Positions 20,682-31,400 of a DNA stretch of 64,000 bases are shown here, piece by piece. The stretch is from Sporopachydermia quercuum (Eukaryota; Ascomycota; Sporopachydermiomycetes; Sporopachydermiales; Sporopachydermiaceae), in assembly GCA_001599295.1 (NCBI GenBank), contig BCGN01000002.1, positions 620,001-684,000 of the forward strand, read 5' to 3'. Position 1 is the first letter of the stretch. The number at the start of each line of letters is the position of its first letter. A program made the translations under genes and the position numbers. The notes under the pieces are model-generated. The model searched no databases and had not been told where the DNA came from. It saw only the letters and a program-made list of their open reading frames with translations.

Positions 20682-23600
20682 TCTTGTGTCTTAATTCTGG
20701 TTCCAAGACCGATTCCAATGCAAACTGTCAAGGCGTAGATAACAAAAGCTGCAATGTCCTACAAGCTAAACTAGCAGCGGAATTTAAGCCGGAAACTAAG
20801 AAAATGTTCCGCCACTAATGCTTGTACTCTGCTGAATTCAGTTACTTCTTTTCATACGCTTTTATAGGTCTTTTTTCCCCTGTAATTCCTGATGGAGAAC
20901 TGGTAATATTTGATTTGTGTTCCAAAGGCGTAGAAAGACACTTTGAGTCAATTCCAACGGCAATTACTCCTTATGGATAAATATTGACCAGAAAAGGGGC
21001 CTAAAAGAAAAGTAATTGCCAAATTCGAAGTTTAGAGGTACAGATTTGGATGGTTATCCTGAGTAAATTGCCACTGGAAACGCCTTCGGGGGTCAAATGA
21101 GATGTCGGTTGTGTGCCTAACCAGCTTAAGAGGCTTTTTGATAGCTAAGCCAGTAGGATGGACTTAGAGGAGACGCAATGTTAGCCAGAGGGGTATGACA
21201 TGAGATTTTAGTTGAAAGGAGATGGGAAGTTATGTCCAGGAGATAAATCGATAGAAAAAAGGGCAAGGAAAGAGCATTTTTATATATAAATGAGATTTAT
21301 ATTTTGTTGAAAAATATAAATAGGGTGTCATCTAATTTGTTAGTTTTCTAGTGTTAGTTTTATGTCATTGTAATAACATAACTCATATCATTGNACGTGA
21401 TGGACGTTTGAAGACTAGAAAAGTGAATTAATAATTACATAATCTGATATAAACTGATATATGTAATATAAAGCTGAATTAATGATATAGAAATCAAATA
21501 TTGTCAATTCCTCTTTCCATAGCGTAATATGAAAAAATAAAAATAAACTTATAAGGTTTTAATAATAGCGTACTAAAAAACTTTAAAATCATTATCTGGG
21601 CTCTACCATTTGAAGGTGAATCCAGAAAGATGGACCGTTACGATTATGAAGTTGATGGTAGGTATACTGTTGAGAATACTATCTTTAGTTGATTATATAG
21701 ATGAAATTGGTTTTACTCGTTGAGGACTTTGAAAAGGAACTGAAAATTGGATTAAACAGTAGAACTCGATACTGCGTAATGTGTAATGTTCCGAAAAGTT
21801 GACTAAGAGATGGAAACGGCGCTATTGCAATTAATGCAGATGAATAAATATAGTATAACGCGGATGGAGTTAAGGAAAGGCAAGGCAAAACCCAGATTCA
21901 GCTACGGGCTCAGTTTACGATCTACGATGAATGCGCAAGGAAATAGGCGCATAGGTGATAATGTACTAATGACATTGGCCAATTTTCTCGTAAACATTCT
22001 ATTACCTATGAGTAGTTTCATTAGCTATTTCGTTTTAATCGCTNTCTTAAGTATGAGATTTCGAGACTTTTCGGTCAAAAGTTGAGACAAAAGTTTATTG
22101 AGAGTGTAAGCGATTCGACTTTAGAACGAACGTTACAACAAAAAAAACTTGGTTCTTCTTTCGGGCTCTAAATCAAGCGTTCTGTCACACATGGAGAAAA
22201 CGATGGAACACCAGAGTACTCAGTTGCCATTGAACTATTAGCGGTTTACTATTAGATTGACTGCTGTTCATTACTGGCNGACTGAAGACTGAAAACAAAA
22301 TGTTTCTAACAAGTTCTGATAAGTATGCAAGAATGAAAAAAGAAGAAAACTAAAATTTCCGTAAAGCACACTTCTCTATCAAACGTTCAACCTCAATGTT
22401 ATTTTTGAGTGCCTTAAAGAAGATTTTCCGGCCTACTTTCGCTATTTGATGAAATAGTTAGTACTAATAATGCATCATTAATCAAGAGACTTTTGATTTG
22501 GTTTCAGTCATTTTCGTAGTGGATGGCTCATTTTGATTTTCCTATTCTGTTTATGCTATGTATACCCTGTATACTGAAACAAGCCAAGACAGCTGAGCAT
22601 TTCTATAATTATTCATTATATGATCTACAATCAGAATGCCAAAATATGTATAGATAGCGATAAGTTATTAGTTATACTGAAGCTCCTTAAACACTGTAAT
22701 AGTAAGTAAAATCATGTTATAGGTAGGTAGTAGTAGTAAGCCCAAGAATAGCTTCGAAGCAAAGTTCGACTTTCGGTATACATAATTCATGTATTTGTCT
22801 TAAAACATTACTTGTAAAGGGGAGTTAATGTTAGAAGATAAGATAGAGCAAAGAGATAATTGTGATTGATATGAGAAGGCTGAATTATAGATAATTAGTA
22901 AAGACATAAAATAGGAATTTGACATCTGGGTGAAATTTGGAGGTGCAGATAATTGGTAAAAGGAGTAAAAAAGCAGGCCAAAAATGAAGGTGCATTATAG
23001 AGATGTGAGATGATTAGGTGGGATTATGATCTCAAGCAAAAATATAATGGCTGCGTCGAACTAAAGGGAAAAATAAGATCGGAAGAAGCATACATTCTAT
23101 ACTTGACTCATTTGTTTGATCGATGCGAGCAATTAATATTTGACAACTGGCTTCATTCATTACCTGATATGAAACAACTCAAACGTAGATACATAGAAAA
23201 TCTATATCATGCAAATGATTATTTCTTCGGTCATACCATATACCATGTACTAATTCGACAGTAATTTTAGGGCAATAATTTTAAGGATAACTATCAATTT
23301 GACTATTTGAGCCATTGCATTCAGTTATTCAATCCAAGAAGAACCGATTTGCAAACTTAGTCACTGCAGGGTGCTTTTCATCAGATTTGAAGTTATTACG
23401 ATTTGAGCTATTCGTACCTTCCACAAATCAAAACTGGGACCAAATCAATAAACAGGAGACTTCAAATCAATTGAAACTACGAACCTGATTTTAGGTTATC
23501 CTCGTGTTTTGAAATCTCATCAACAGAAACATCAGAATATAAGTAAAATAAACTAAAATAAAATATAACAAAAGAAAAGAAATAATATCAGTAATCCTTA

Positions 23601-26600
23601 TTCACTCTCCAATATTCCCTAGTCTCTCGAGCTCAATTTTAGTCTTTATTACAGTAGCATCAAAATCCAATGATAAGTTAAGGCTGTTCCTATCACCAAG
23701 TCGAATTGAGGAGTAGTAGATGGTGTTCATTCAAAAGGTGGAAGGAAGATTGACAGTGGAGAGGAGCTACATAATTAAAGTGGATATAAACTATAGAAAA
23801 ACCCAAAAAAGGAAGTGTAAATTCTAATGCTAAATCTAACTTTATACTATAACTTTATATTATAACACATAGCCAAGCGAAGTGGGGAATAAGGAGATTG
23901 TTTGTCCATGTAGATTAATAGAACTTTATGAACAACCCAAGTACAACGGCCTATTTTCCACCAAATAAGGGTTATCTATTTTTTAGTCATTGGAAAAAGA
24001 AAGATATAGAAAGAGATGAATCTTACACATATATCACCGAGCAATATTCAAGCACGGGCGCCTATGAAGAACTCTAAAACACGAATTTTCTACTAACAGT
24101 AACCTTATTTCATTTAGAAACAGGTTACCTCAGGCTTTAGGTCCAGAGGTGATAAAGTTTAGCTTGGGCAATTTCATCCAGATTATCAAGTTACTTGAGT
24201 GAAATCCAAATGACAATAATCTAGAATGTAGTTGACCTTTCCTTGGGCATCTTTGATGACATTATAACCATGATGAATAAATAACAGAGAATGGAGAATG
24301 GAGAAGAAAATGAGAATAAATACATGAAACAGCTTCCAGGCGTTGCAATCTTTCAGTATGTAGTATTATTACTAGCAATACCCCTGCTTTCACTATATTT
24401 TCAGATGGTGTAGAAAAGTTAATGGTTTTGATTCTGTTGAGACATTAATGAAACTTCTGGGATCGACCGTACTTGTATATTTTATAATTATAAAAAGCCT
24501 ACCATAATGACTAGACGATAGTGAGAAAGGGTGGAGCGGAATGGTATTGATATTGATATTAACATCGAGTTTGATTTATCAATAAAACAGATAATGTAGC
24601 TTTGCTATGTAGGTAAGTGAACAATTACTTTTAGTCGGCAATTAGAGTAGAGAGACTCGGGGTTGTTTCATTCTAATCATTATGTCATACATGCATGGAA
24701 CTTTGGATATTTCTATCTTCCATTGAGAAGACATAGTATAATTATATTGACAACGNAGTCAAATTATTCTATTCTATTTAAAAATTTTGTATGATATCGA
24801 TGCTTATTAAATCATTTGTTGGTTCGATATCAAAAGCCAACAAATTTACTCTATACTCTACATAGCTAGATTTTTACTGTCCTTCGTCTATAATTCTATA
24901 TAAAGTCTAAGAACAACTGGCATGCTCTGAGAACAATTCATTGTACAGTGAATATTAACTTGCAGAAAAGAAAAAAGACATATATTTTGACATTCTACAC
25001 AGACGATTTCATATTTAAAACCTCTTAAATACGAACCTCAAAGCATGTTTGATAATTCCAATATTACCGAAACTATAAACAATTTGCGACGGTAATTACG
25101 GTAGTGTTGTAGAACAGTAGAACGAAGCAATACAGAAGCCGAAAAAGACGAGGGACTTGAAAAAGAGATGGATATGGAACTCTAAGTTGACAACAATAGC
25201 TTTTTTTTTTGTTTATTATCATCCCACGAGAAAAAAGACTCATCATTGCCATCACATTCGAGGTATTATTATATATTATATTCTAATACATCAGGCCTTT
25301 TCATTCAAGTTTCACAAAGCTTAACATAACAACTTCCTTACTGTAACTTCCTTTAGAATATACTATTTCAATCACAGGCAGACGTAGGGCACTATAGAAT
25401 TAAACTAATTACACTCAATTCAGTACAACTCAGCTCATCTTTCCATTATCACGTTTCATATTTTGCTCAGTTGTAATTTAAAACAAAAAATAATGATTGC
25501 AGATGAAATTCGTTCAATTAAACATTGAGTTAGCTAAGACTAGATCGCCCCTCCTTTGATTGTTACCCGCCTAATTAATACAATGCATAGAATAAACAGG
25601 TAGTACATCATGTAACAGAAATAATTGTTTGAATCAAGAGTGACTTGACGCTTGAACTTAACTGGTCAAAAAAGATTACAACTATTATTCAATTACTTAA
25701 CTGTTTGATTGATTATTACAGGTTTGGTTGCATTATGAAAAATTCGAGACATGCATTTCTCAGTAGAGAGTAAAATGGTTCAAATCCAGGAAGAAGTTTA
25801 CAGCGATTACTAACCCTTCCTAAAGAGAAAACAGAGTTAAACTCAATCCAAACGTTCTAAAGTCTTAAAAAGCAAAGGCAAAAATAGAGTTTGAGTTTCA
25901 ACTCAATTGTTAGTAGTTTCCATTTACTTCTAAAATAAGTCAGTATATAACAAATAAGACGTAGCTGCAAAATTAGATTGCCATATCTAGCCGTGTGTGA
26001 GATGAATATGATGATGATGAAGAGAATAAAAAAGCTATTTGATTGATAGTCTTTATTGAGAGACGAAAGTTGATATATGAGGTATGAATACATCATTGAA
26101 AACTCAATGTGAGGAAACTGACTTTTGAACCGCAAAACCTATTGTATAATGCTGTTGCTAGAGAGAGGTAATGTTATATATCAATATCTGGATTAGTTTA
26201 TATCTCCTTGAGATAAAACATCAATTCTACGATAAGGTGTGCGAGTGAGTTTGAAGTGAACTACTATACAAATTGATTAGATCATACTATTATACTTAGA
26301 CTACCATCTGTAGAACTATAAACAAAACTATTCGCTGAGACTTTCCATCAATAGGCTCAAGATTGAAAGGCCAATTCCTAATGTGTTGTTCAATCGACTT
26401 GTTACTTGAATTTGTCACAACACACGATCTCTTTCCTCCTTTATGTCTTATGTCTTTGATCAACCAGTTGACTACCAAAACGTCTTTCTTTCTTCACTTT
26501 ATTCCCACAATACCATATCTTTCCCGTATCCTTTCCCATGTATGTAATAAATAAAAATATAAAACAGCCACATCTAATAGTACTTCCTNTTCCTATTCTC

Positions 26601-26674
26601 TCAAATTTAATCATTCTCGTAATTTCTTTCTCATATACTTATTCCATTCTCTCTACAATCACAGCCTTATCACC
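20682..26674. other. 6 kb gene-poor region upstream of BLM10
   Basis: The BLM10 5' flank and the 3' flank of the HMG-box gene. The first ~600 bases keep the higher GC of BLM10, then the DNA becomes strongly AT-rich. All open frames are short, without family motifs. A locally GC-richer patch at ~21790-22300 includes a 6-bp perfect hairpin (21931-21952). Four ambiguous bases up to 24756 and one at 26589. No tRNA, snRNA or transposon recognised. The region could hold a non-coding RNA, a centromere or only regulatory DNA; I cannot tell which. Confidence 0.5.
21067..21075 (-). promoter_or_regulatory. PACE-like element upstream of BLM10
   Basis: AGTGGCAAT on the minus strand, 7 of 9 matches to the Rpn4 proteasome-associated control element GGTGGCAAA, about 390 bases before the BLM10 start. 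Weak alone; the proteasome context and the better site upstream of PUP3 make it worth noting. Confidence 0.25.
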
Positions 26675-28471
26675 CTAAATATTCGACTTATTCTTCTTTT
26701 GAGGACAAAACTTATAATCTGGATGTGCCAATTTATGTATTTGCTTTTCTTCTTCACTGAATTTAGCAAAGGCATTCTTTACTTCAGAAGACTCAGTTTG
26801 CCACATCAAAGCGACAGCTTGTGAAATGTTCTGGTGATTCAATTTGGCAGTTCCTTTAATGATCTTATCACTGTAAAGGCCAGATTTCTCATTTTCATGC
26901 ATCATATAAGCCATTGCAACAGAGAAAATGTTTGCCGCTTGAATTTGAAACTTTCTGTAAAGCATAAATGAATTCAATGGTCTCTTGACATATTCGGGAC
27001 CTCTAGACTTATTCTTCGCCCTTGTTGATGATGATATCGTATTTCCAGTAAACAAAAGATTCTTCAAATGTTCATTTCTGGTACCGCAGTCTTCACCATC
27101 AGAAGTACATAAATCCAAATAAACACCGTCATCTCTTTCTTCAATACACCATGATGAGATAACTCCCAGTCCACTTGATGTTGTGCTTAGTCCACCGTAA
27201 ATAGTGCCTTGGAAGTTATCATATAAACCTTGCTCCAAAGCTTTACGAACTTTCTCTTCAATACCAGTGATTGAAAATAAAGCAACCACTTGGTCAACGA
27301 TATCACTCTCAATTTTTCTTGCTTTTGCCAGAGTTTTTATTTTAGCTAACCTTGCTGAAGTCATTTTTGATGTCTTAATCAACAAATGTTTCTTTTCTAT
27401 AATAGGTTTGTGATTCTGATCTCTACTTAGAAATGGAGTTGAGTTAATTCTATTTCTTCCATTAGCAATACTTGGTTTCCTCACTTTATTGAGATCAATC
27501 ATATCATTAGAATTACTTAATGATCTATTTGAAGGTAGAAAAGTGGCATCGGATGTCTTAGATGAGAATAAACTACCATGGCTTCCTGAAGAGTTAATTC
27601 TTGATCTCAAAGGGCCAATGTTCAAAGGTAGATCAAGTTTAATATTATCACAAGTATCAAATAATCGACGACTAGTGCCTGTATCAGAAATAGGAAGACT
27701 TTGATATTCATTGTCATCAATTTCGGCTTGCTGTTGTGGAATTGAGTATCGTATACCATTATTTGAATAAGCGTTTCTTGAATAGCTTGTTTTCATCATA
27801 GTTGATGATGAAGAGGAGGAAGCAGCAGACATTGAAATTGATGGTCCAAAAGTTATAGAAGAATCACTTGATACTGCAGATGATCTGGAGTCATTTGATA
27901 AAAATGGCGAAAAGAAGCCAGGAGAAAGTTCCCGACTAGAACAATCATCTGATTCATTTTCATCAACTCCAAAAATCTTACTATCAAAGTTATTCCTTTC
28001 ACCAAACATGTCATTCAGAGCATAATCTTGTAGCTGTGGAACCGTATTATTGATATCTGAATTTAAACCATATGCATTATCAATTGGTAGTAGTAACTCA
28101 TATGTAGCTTCTGATAATGCCGATAAATTAACATCTGGTTCATATTTCTCATCCATGAACGAAAGTTCGTTTTGCTTAACATTTTTTTCCACATCCAATG
28201 GACTAACAGTACCAGATGATACTAAACCATTCAATTCAAAAGGTTCAATTGGCATGTTCAATATATTACTGTTATTATTGTTATTATTGTTATTNTTATT
28301 GTAAGTATTTGTAATGGTACTCAGACTGTCATCATCGAAACCAGGGGTAATCCGACTATAATTGTTCGGTTCCTGATAACGAAATACTTTATTAATTGTC
28401 GATTGATTAATTGTCACTCCGCCTCCCAATCCATGAGTTGCGGTTGGCCTGTATGTCTCTGTGTCTAACAT
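26675..28471 (-). CDS. MATA/Ste11-type HMG-box transcription factor
   Basis: A 598-residue DNA-binding protein from the first ATG at 28471 (MLDTETYRPTATHGLGGG). The open frame extends 40 codons further without any ATG, and that stretch reads like a hydrophobic non-coding leader. The HMG box is C-terminal, about 495-590: VKRPLNSFMLYRKFQ, then an insertion of roughly 20-25 residues, then NHQNISQAVALMWQTES, EEEKQIHKLAHPDYKFCPQKK and the stop a few residues later. The KRPLNSFMLYR and NHQ.IS words recall fission-yeast Ste11 and the MAT1-2/MATa2 class more than Rox1. The insertion is in frame and lacks donor, branch and acceptor signals. The N-terminal half is Ser/Asn-rich with a poly-Asn tract. 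Residues ~355-450 look folded but I do not recognise them. Likely a developmental or sexual-cycle regulator, by family only. Confidence 0.8.
   Translation of the reverse strand: MLDTETYRPTATHGLGGGVTINQSTINKVFRYQEPNNYSRITPGFDDDSLSTITNTYNXNNNNNNNNSNILNMPIEPFELNGLVSSGTVSPLDVEKNVKQNELSFMDEKYEPDVNLSALSEATYELLLPIDNAYGLNSDINNTVPQLQDYALNDMFGERNNFDSKIFGVDENESDDCSSRELSPGFFSPFLSNDSRSSAVSSDSSITFGPSISMSAASSSSSSTMMKTSYSRNAYSNNGIRYSIPQQQAEIDDNEYQSLPISDTGTSRRLFDTCDNIKLDLPLNIGPLRSRINSSGSHGSLFSSKTSDATFLPSNRSLSNSNDMIDLNKVRKPSIANGRNRINSTPFLSRDQNHKPIIEKKHLLIKTSKMTSARLAKIKTLAKARKIESDIVDQVVALFSITGIEEKVRKALEQGLYDNFQGTIYGGLSTTSSGLGVISSWCIEERDDGVYLDLCTSDGEDCGTRNEHLKNLLFTGNTISSSTRAKNKSRGPEYVKRPLNSFMLYRKFQIQAANIFSVAMAYMMHENEKSGLYSDKIIKGTAKLNHQNISQAVALMWQTESSEVKNAFAKFSEEEKQIHKLAHPDYKFCPQKKNKSNI
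28268..28303 (-). repeat. AAT/AAC repeat coding for poly-asparagine
   Basis: A run of (TTATTG)n on the plus strand giving about a dozen Asn codons in the HMG-box gene, with one ambiguous base at 28295. Confidence 0.85.
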
Positions 28472-31400
28472 TCTTGAATTAATCTTGGTTATATTTGTTG
28501 TTATCGATATTAATACCGCTATTATTATTGCTGATATTAGCAGTTGTGTTTTTGCTACAATTACTAGTATCAAGTCACCTCTTTTCTTCAAATCTTGATG
28601 GAAGATGAAGCAAATGCTGAAGTCTGATATCTAATGAGGGGACGGATAAGATTGCTACCACCCGTTCTGACTATTACAGTACTTTCAACAATTTGTTAAC
28701 ACAATTAATTCTTCAATGGATATAATGAATTTGAAGAAGGAAATGAGAAAATAATATGTCACTACAAAAGTCTATAAGTTAATTCTTTAGTGCACTATCA
28801 ACAATTAAGAATTGAGCAAGAGGAACATTACAGTATATATAATCATATCCCTTGATTTTAACACCTGAAAGGGATTTATGATATGGTAATTGATCATCGT
28901 GGGTACTAAGTTGATGATCAATTAAGCTTTGGGAGGTTAGATTCTATAAGTACAACTAATAAAGGTTCGGTATGCATAAATACTTAAAACCATTAAGAGA
29001 AAATGACTAAATTAGCGTAATCAAACTTAATAATAAGGAAATGTAAATAACAGGAGTGAAGTAACCCTTGAAAAGAATGGAATAAAATTGTGCTATCATT
29101 TGAAAACAGTAAGCTCTGTAGGATAAAGTTGAGGTTGCATACAAACTTGTATGCATACGTAAAGCAAAGTGTGGGAGCAATACAGTGCAGTGCCTAAGAA
29201 TCATTTTGAATGGAATATGGATGATAGGACAAATGTGAGACAGAAGTATCCAAATAGATATTTTCTCGAGTGTTCAGTNTTCATTTGTGGCAAGTTGCTA
29301 AACAGTTTCAGGAGAACATATTAANTTTACTTACAAATTAATTTACTTTGCAGTAAAAGAGAACTGCATTGCATTGGCTCACTGCAATCGTGCTGTATTT
29401 AAAAAAAATTCGTTATAACTACTGGCCTTATAACTGCTTTAGCATCGAGAATTATCATTCAATTATATCCAATAGTTTTAGCAATTTATATAATCTAGAA
29501 TATTATTACAACATAACTCCATCCAAGTTTTGTATGGTGGTTTCTTAGATACATTCTACGCACTGATATATTAATGTTAATATTTATTGTTTAATAGCTC
29601 ATCTTGATATTACAGTTAATACTAAGGTTTTGATGGATTTCAGGAAATGATCAAATATATGCTGATTTATTGAGAACCCTAATCCACTAGTCACCTTTCA
29701 TGCCGAGAGAAACCCAGTTCAAAAATCATTTAAGATTATATTAACTAGAGTTAAGCTGGTAGATTAAGTTTAATAGAATAGTATATTCAATACTTAATAA
29801 GATAAGTAGAAATTATTGAACTTTAATCTGCTAACATCGCAGTTTTCCTTCCATATTAATTAAAGTTTTGAGAATCTGAACAGATTTTTGCTTTTTAGAT
29901 TTATTGATCAGCTAAACATAAACAGCTAAACAACATCACAGTGTTCCCTTGATATAATTCGTTTATCGAAGTCGTTTGCAGCTCATTCAAAAGAGAATAG
30001 GGTAAAAAGCTACCTTTACACCCAGCAAAGGCAATATTAATAGCATTATGTCTCAAAGGGAAGATTCAAAAATTGTTTGAAATATTAACTTACTGGGGAT
30101 TAATTAACGAAGATTCAATCATGTTCCCTTTTATTCTTTATGGGCTAATGGCTCTCACAAATGCGATCCACAATTTCTTTGCACGTTAAACTTTATTCTA
30201 ACGCTCGGATTTCTTTACTCTTCGCTTATTTATAAGTTAGTCACATGTTTCTTCACTATCATCCACAACATTTTGAGTTGTTGCCGGATATGAGAAGTAA
30301 AACGTTCCTGAACGATGAAATTGAAAGAATTAAGTTAGGACTTTTGATGAAAATTTTTCTGAGGTTTCCATATTGTTTTCAGAAACATTGTTAATACCTT
30401 CTGCAGTTGTCACAGAATCAAATATATGTGACTTTCAATTATTGTTCGTATGATGATGGTACGAGAATCAGGTGAATTTGTTTAATAGACTAATACTAAT
30501 TATGATTTAAGAGTTTGGAAGCTATGATTGAAAGCACTTACTGAGATACTAACCACCTCAATGCTTTCCGATTGGCTGGGTCTAGCCAGTGTTCTGTAGT
30601 CTCCTCTCATAAGATGAATTATAGAATAGCTTGATATCCACTCAAGTAGACTTCATATGTAAACATTGGTATACATAGTTTGCTTCACTACAAAACATAA
30701 ACAATAGAGAGTTCAAAGATGTGAGCAGTATTGACATTATTTCTCAATTCAAGGCGAGTAATCCTTCTCTTTTACCAAACACTGCATATAATTTATGCAA
30801 CTATATACACCTGATGTTAAAATGATCCTACAACAAATTTTAAATCACGGTACTCCTAAGCTAATTTGTTGATAGCAGTTGAAAAACTTTCAGCACTCTT
30901 CTATTTCGTTTTCCACTACGGTCTATTCATTCAACTCCATATTTTCTAATCTCTGCTTTCATTTCAATTTTTTTTCTCTCGATTCTTCATCGTATTCAGA
31001 ATGATGTTTTCCTATTTAGATTAGCTTAAGGTTTAGATTTACTAGGATTTAACGAGATTGAACTCTATATTAAGTTTACTCAAACTTTATTATACCAGAA
31101 TAACCACATTCTAAGAAAAAAGATATCGGATATTCTAAATACAGAGAGTATGAGGTAATAAGGAAAGAGAAATGGTAGTAACGAAGCAAGATGTTTTTAT
31201 ATGGCTGAGCAGAGTTAAAATTGTATTCTTGTCAGCCTTTATTGATATAGTGATGAAATTGCGATGTTAGAATCAAAAATAAAAAATAGAACATAGAAAG
31301 GAAAAAGAAGTGAAAAGAAGTAAAAATAATTTATTGGGGGCTAGTAGGATCAGTGCACCCAGGAAATCGTCAAATGGTATCAGATGTATCCACCACAGAT

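Noticed and set aside
23010-23264. 84-codon plus-strand frame in the desert
   Set aside because: No motif, presequence or membrane segment; a length expected by chance in 6 kb.
25766-25782. GGTTCAAATCC, a match to the tRNA B box
   Set aside because: The flanking bases do not form a T stem and no A box or acceptor stem is present.
26830-26990. Hidden intron inside the HMG box
   Set aside because: The segment is an in-frame multiple of three but has no GTAAGT/GTATGT donor and no CTAAC branch, unlike the genuine introns in this window.
29059-29070. GAAGTAACCCTT, identical to part of U6 snRNA
   Set aside because: The following sequence lacks the ACAGAGA and GATGATCAGC elements of U6, so the 12-base match is chance.
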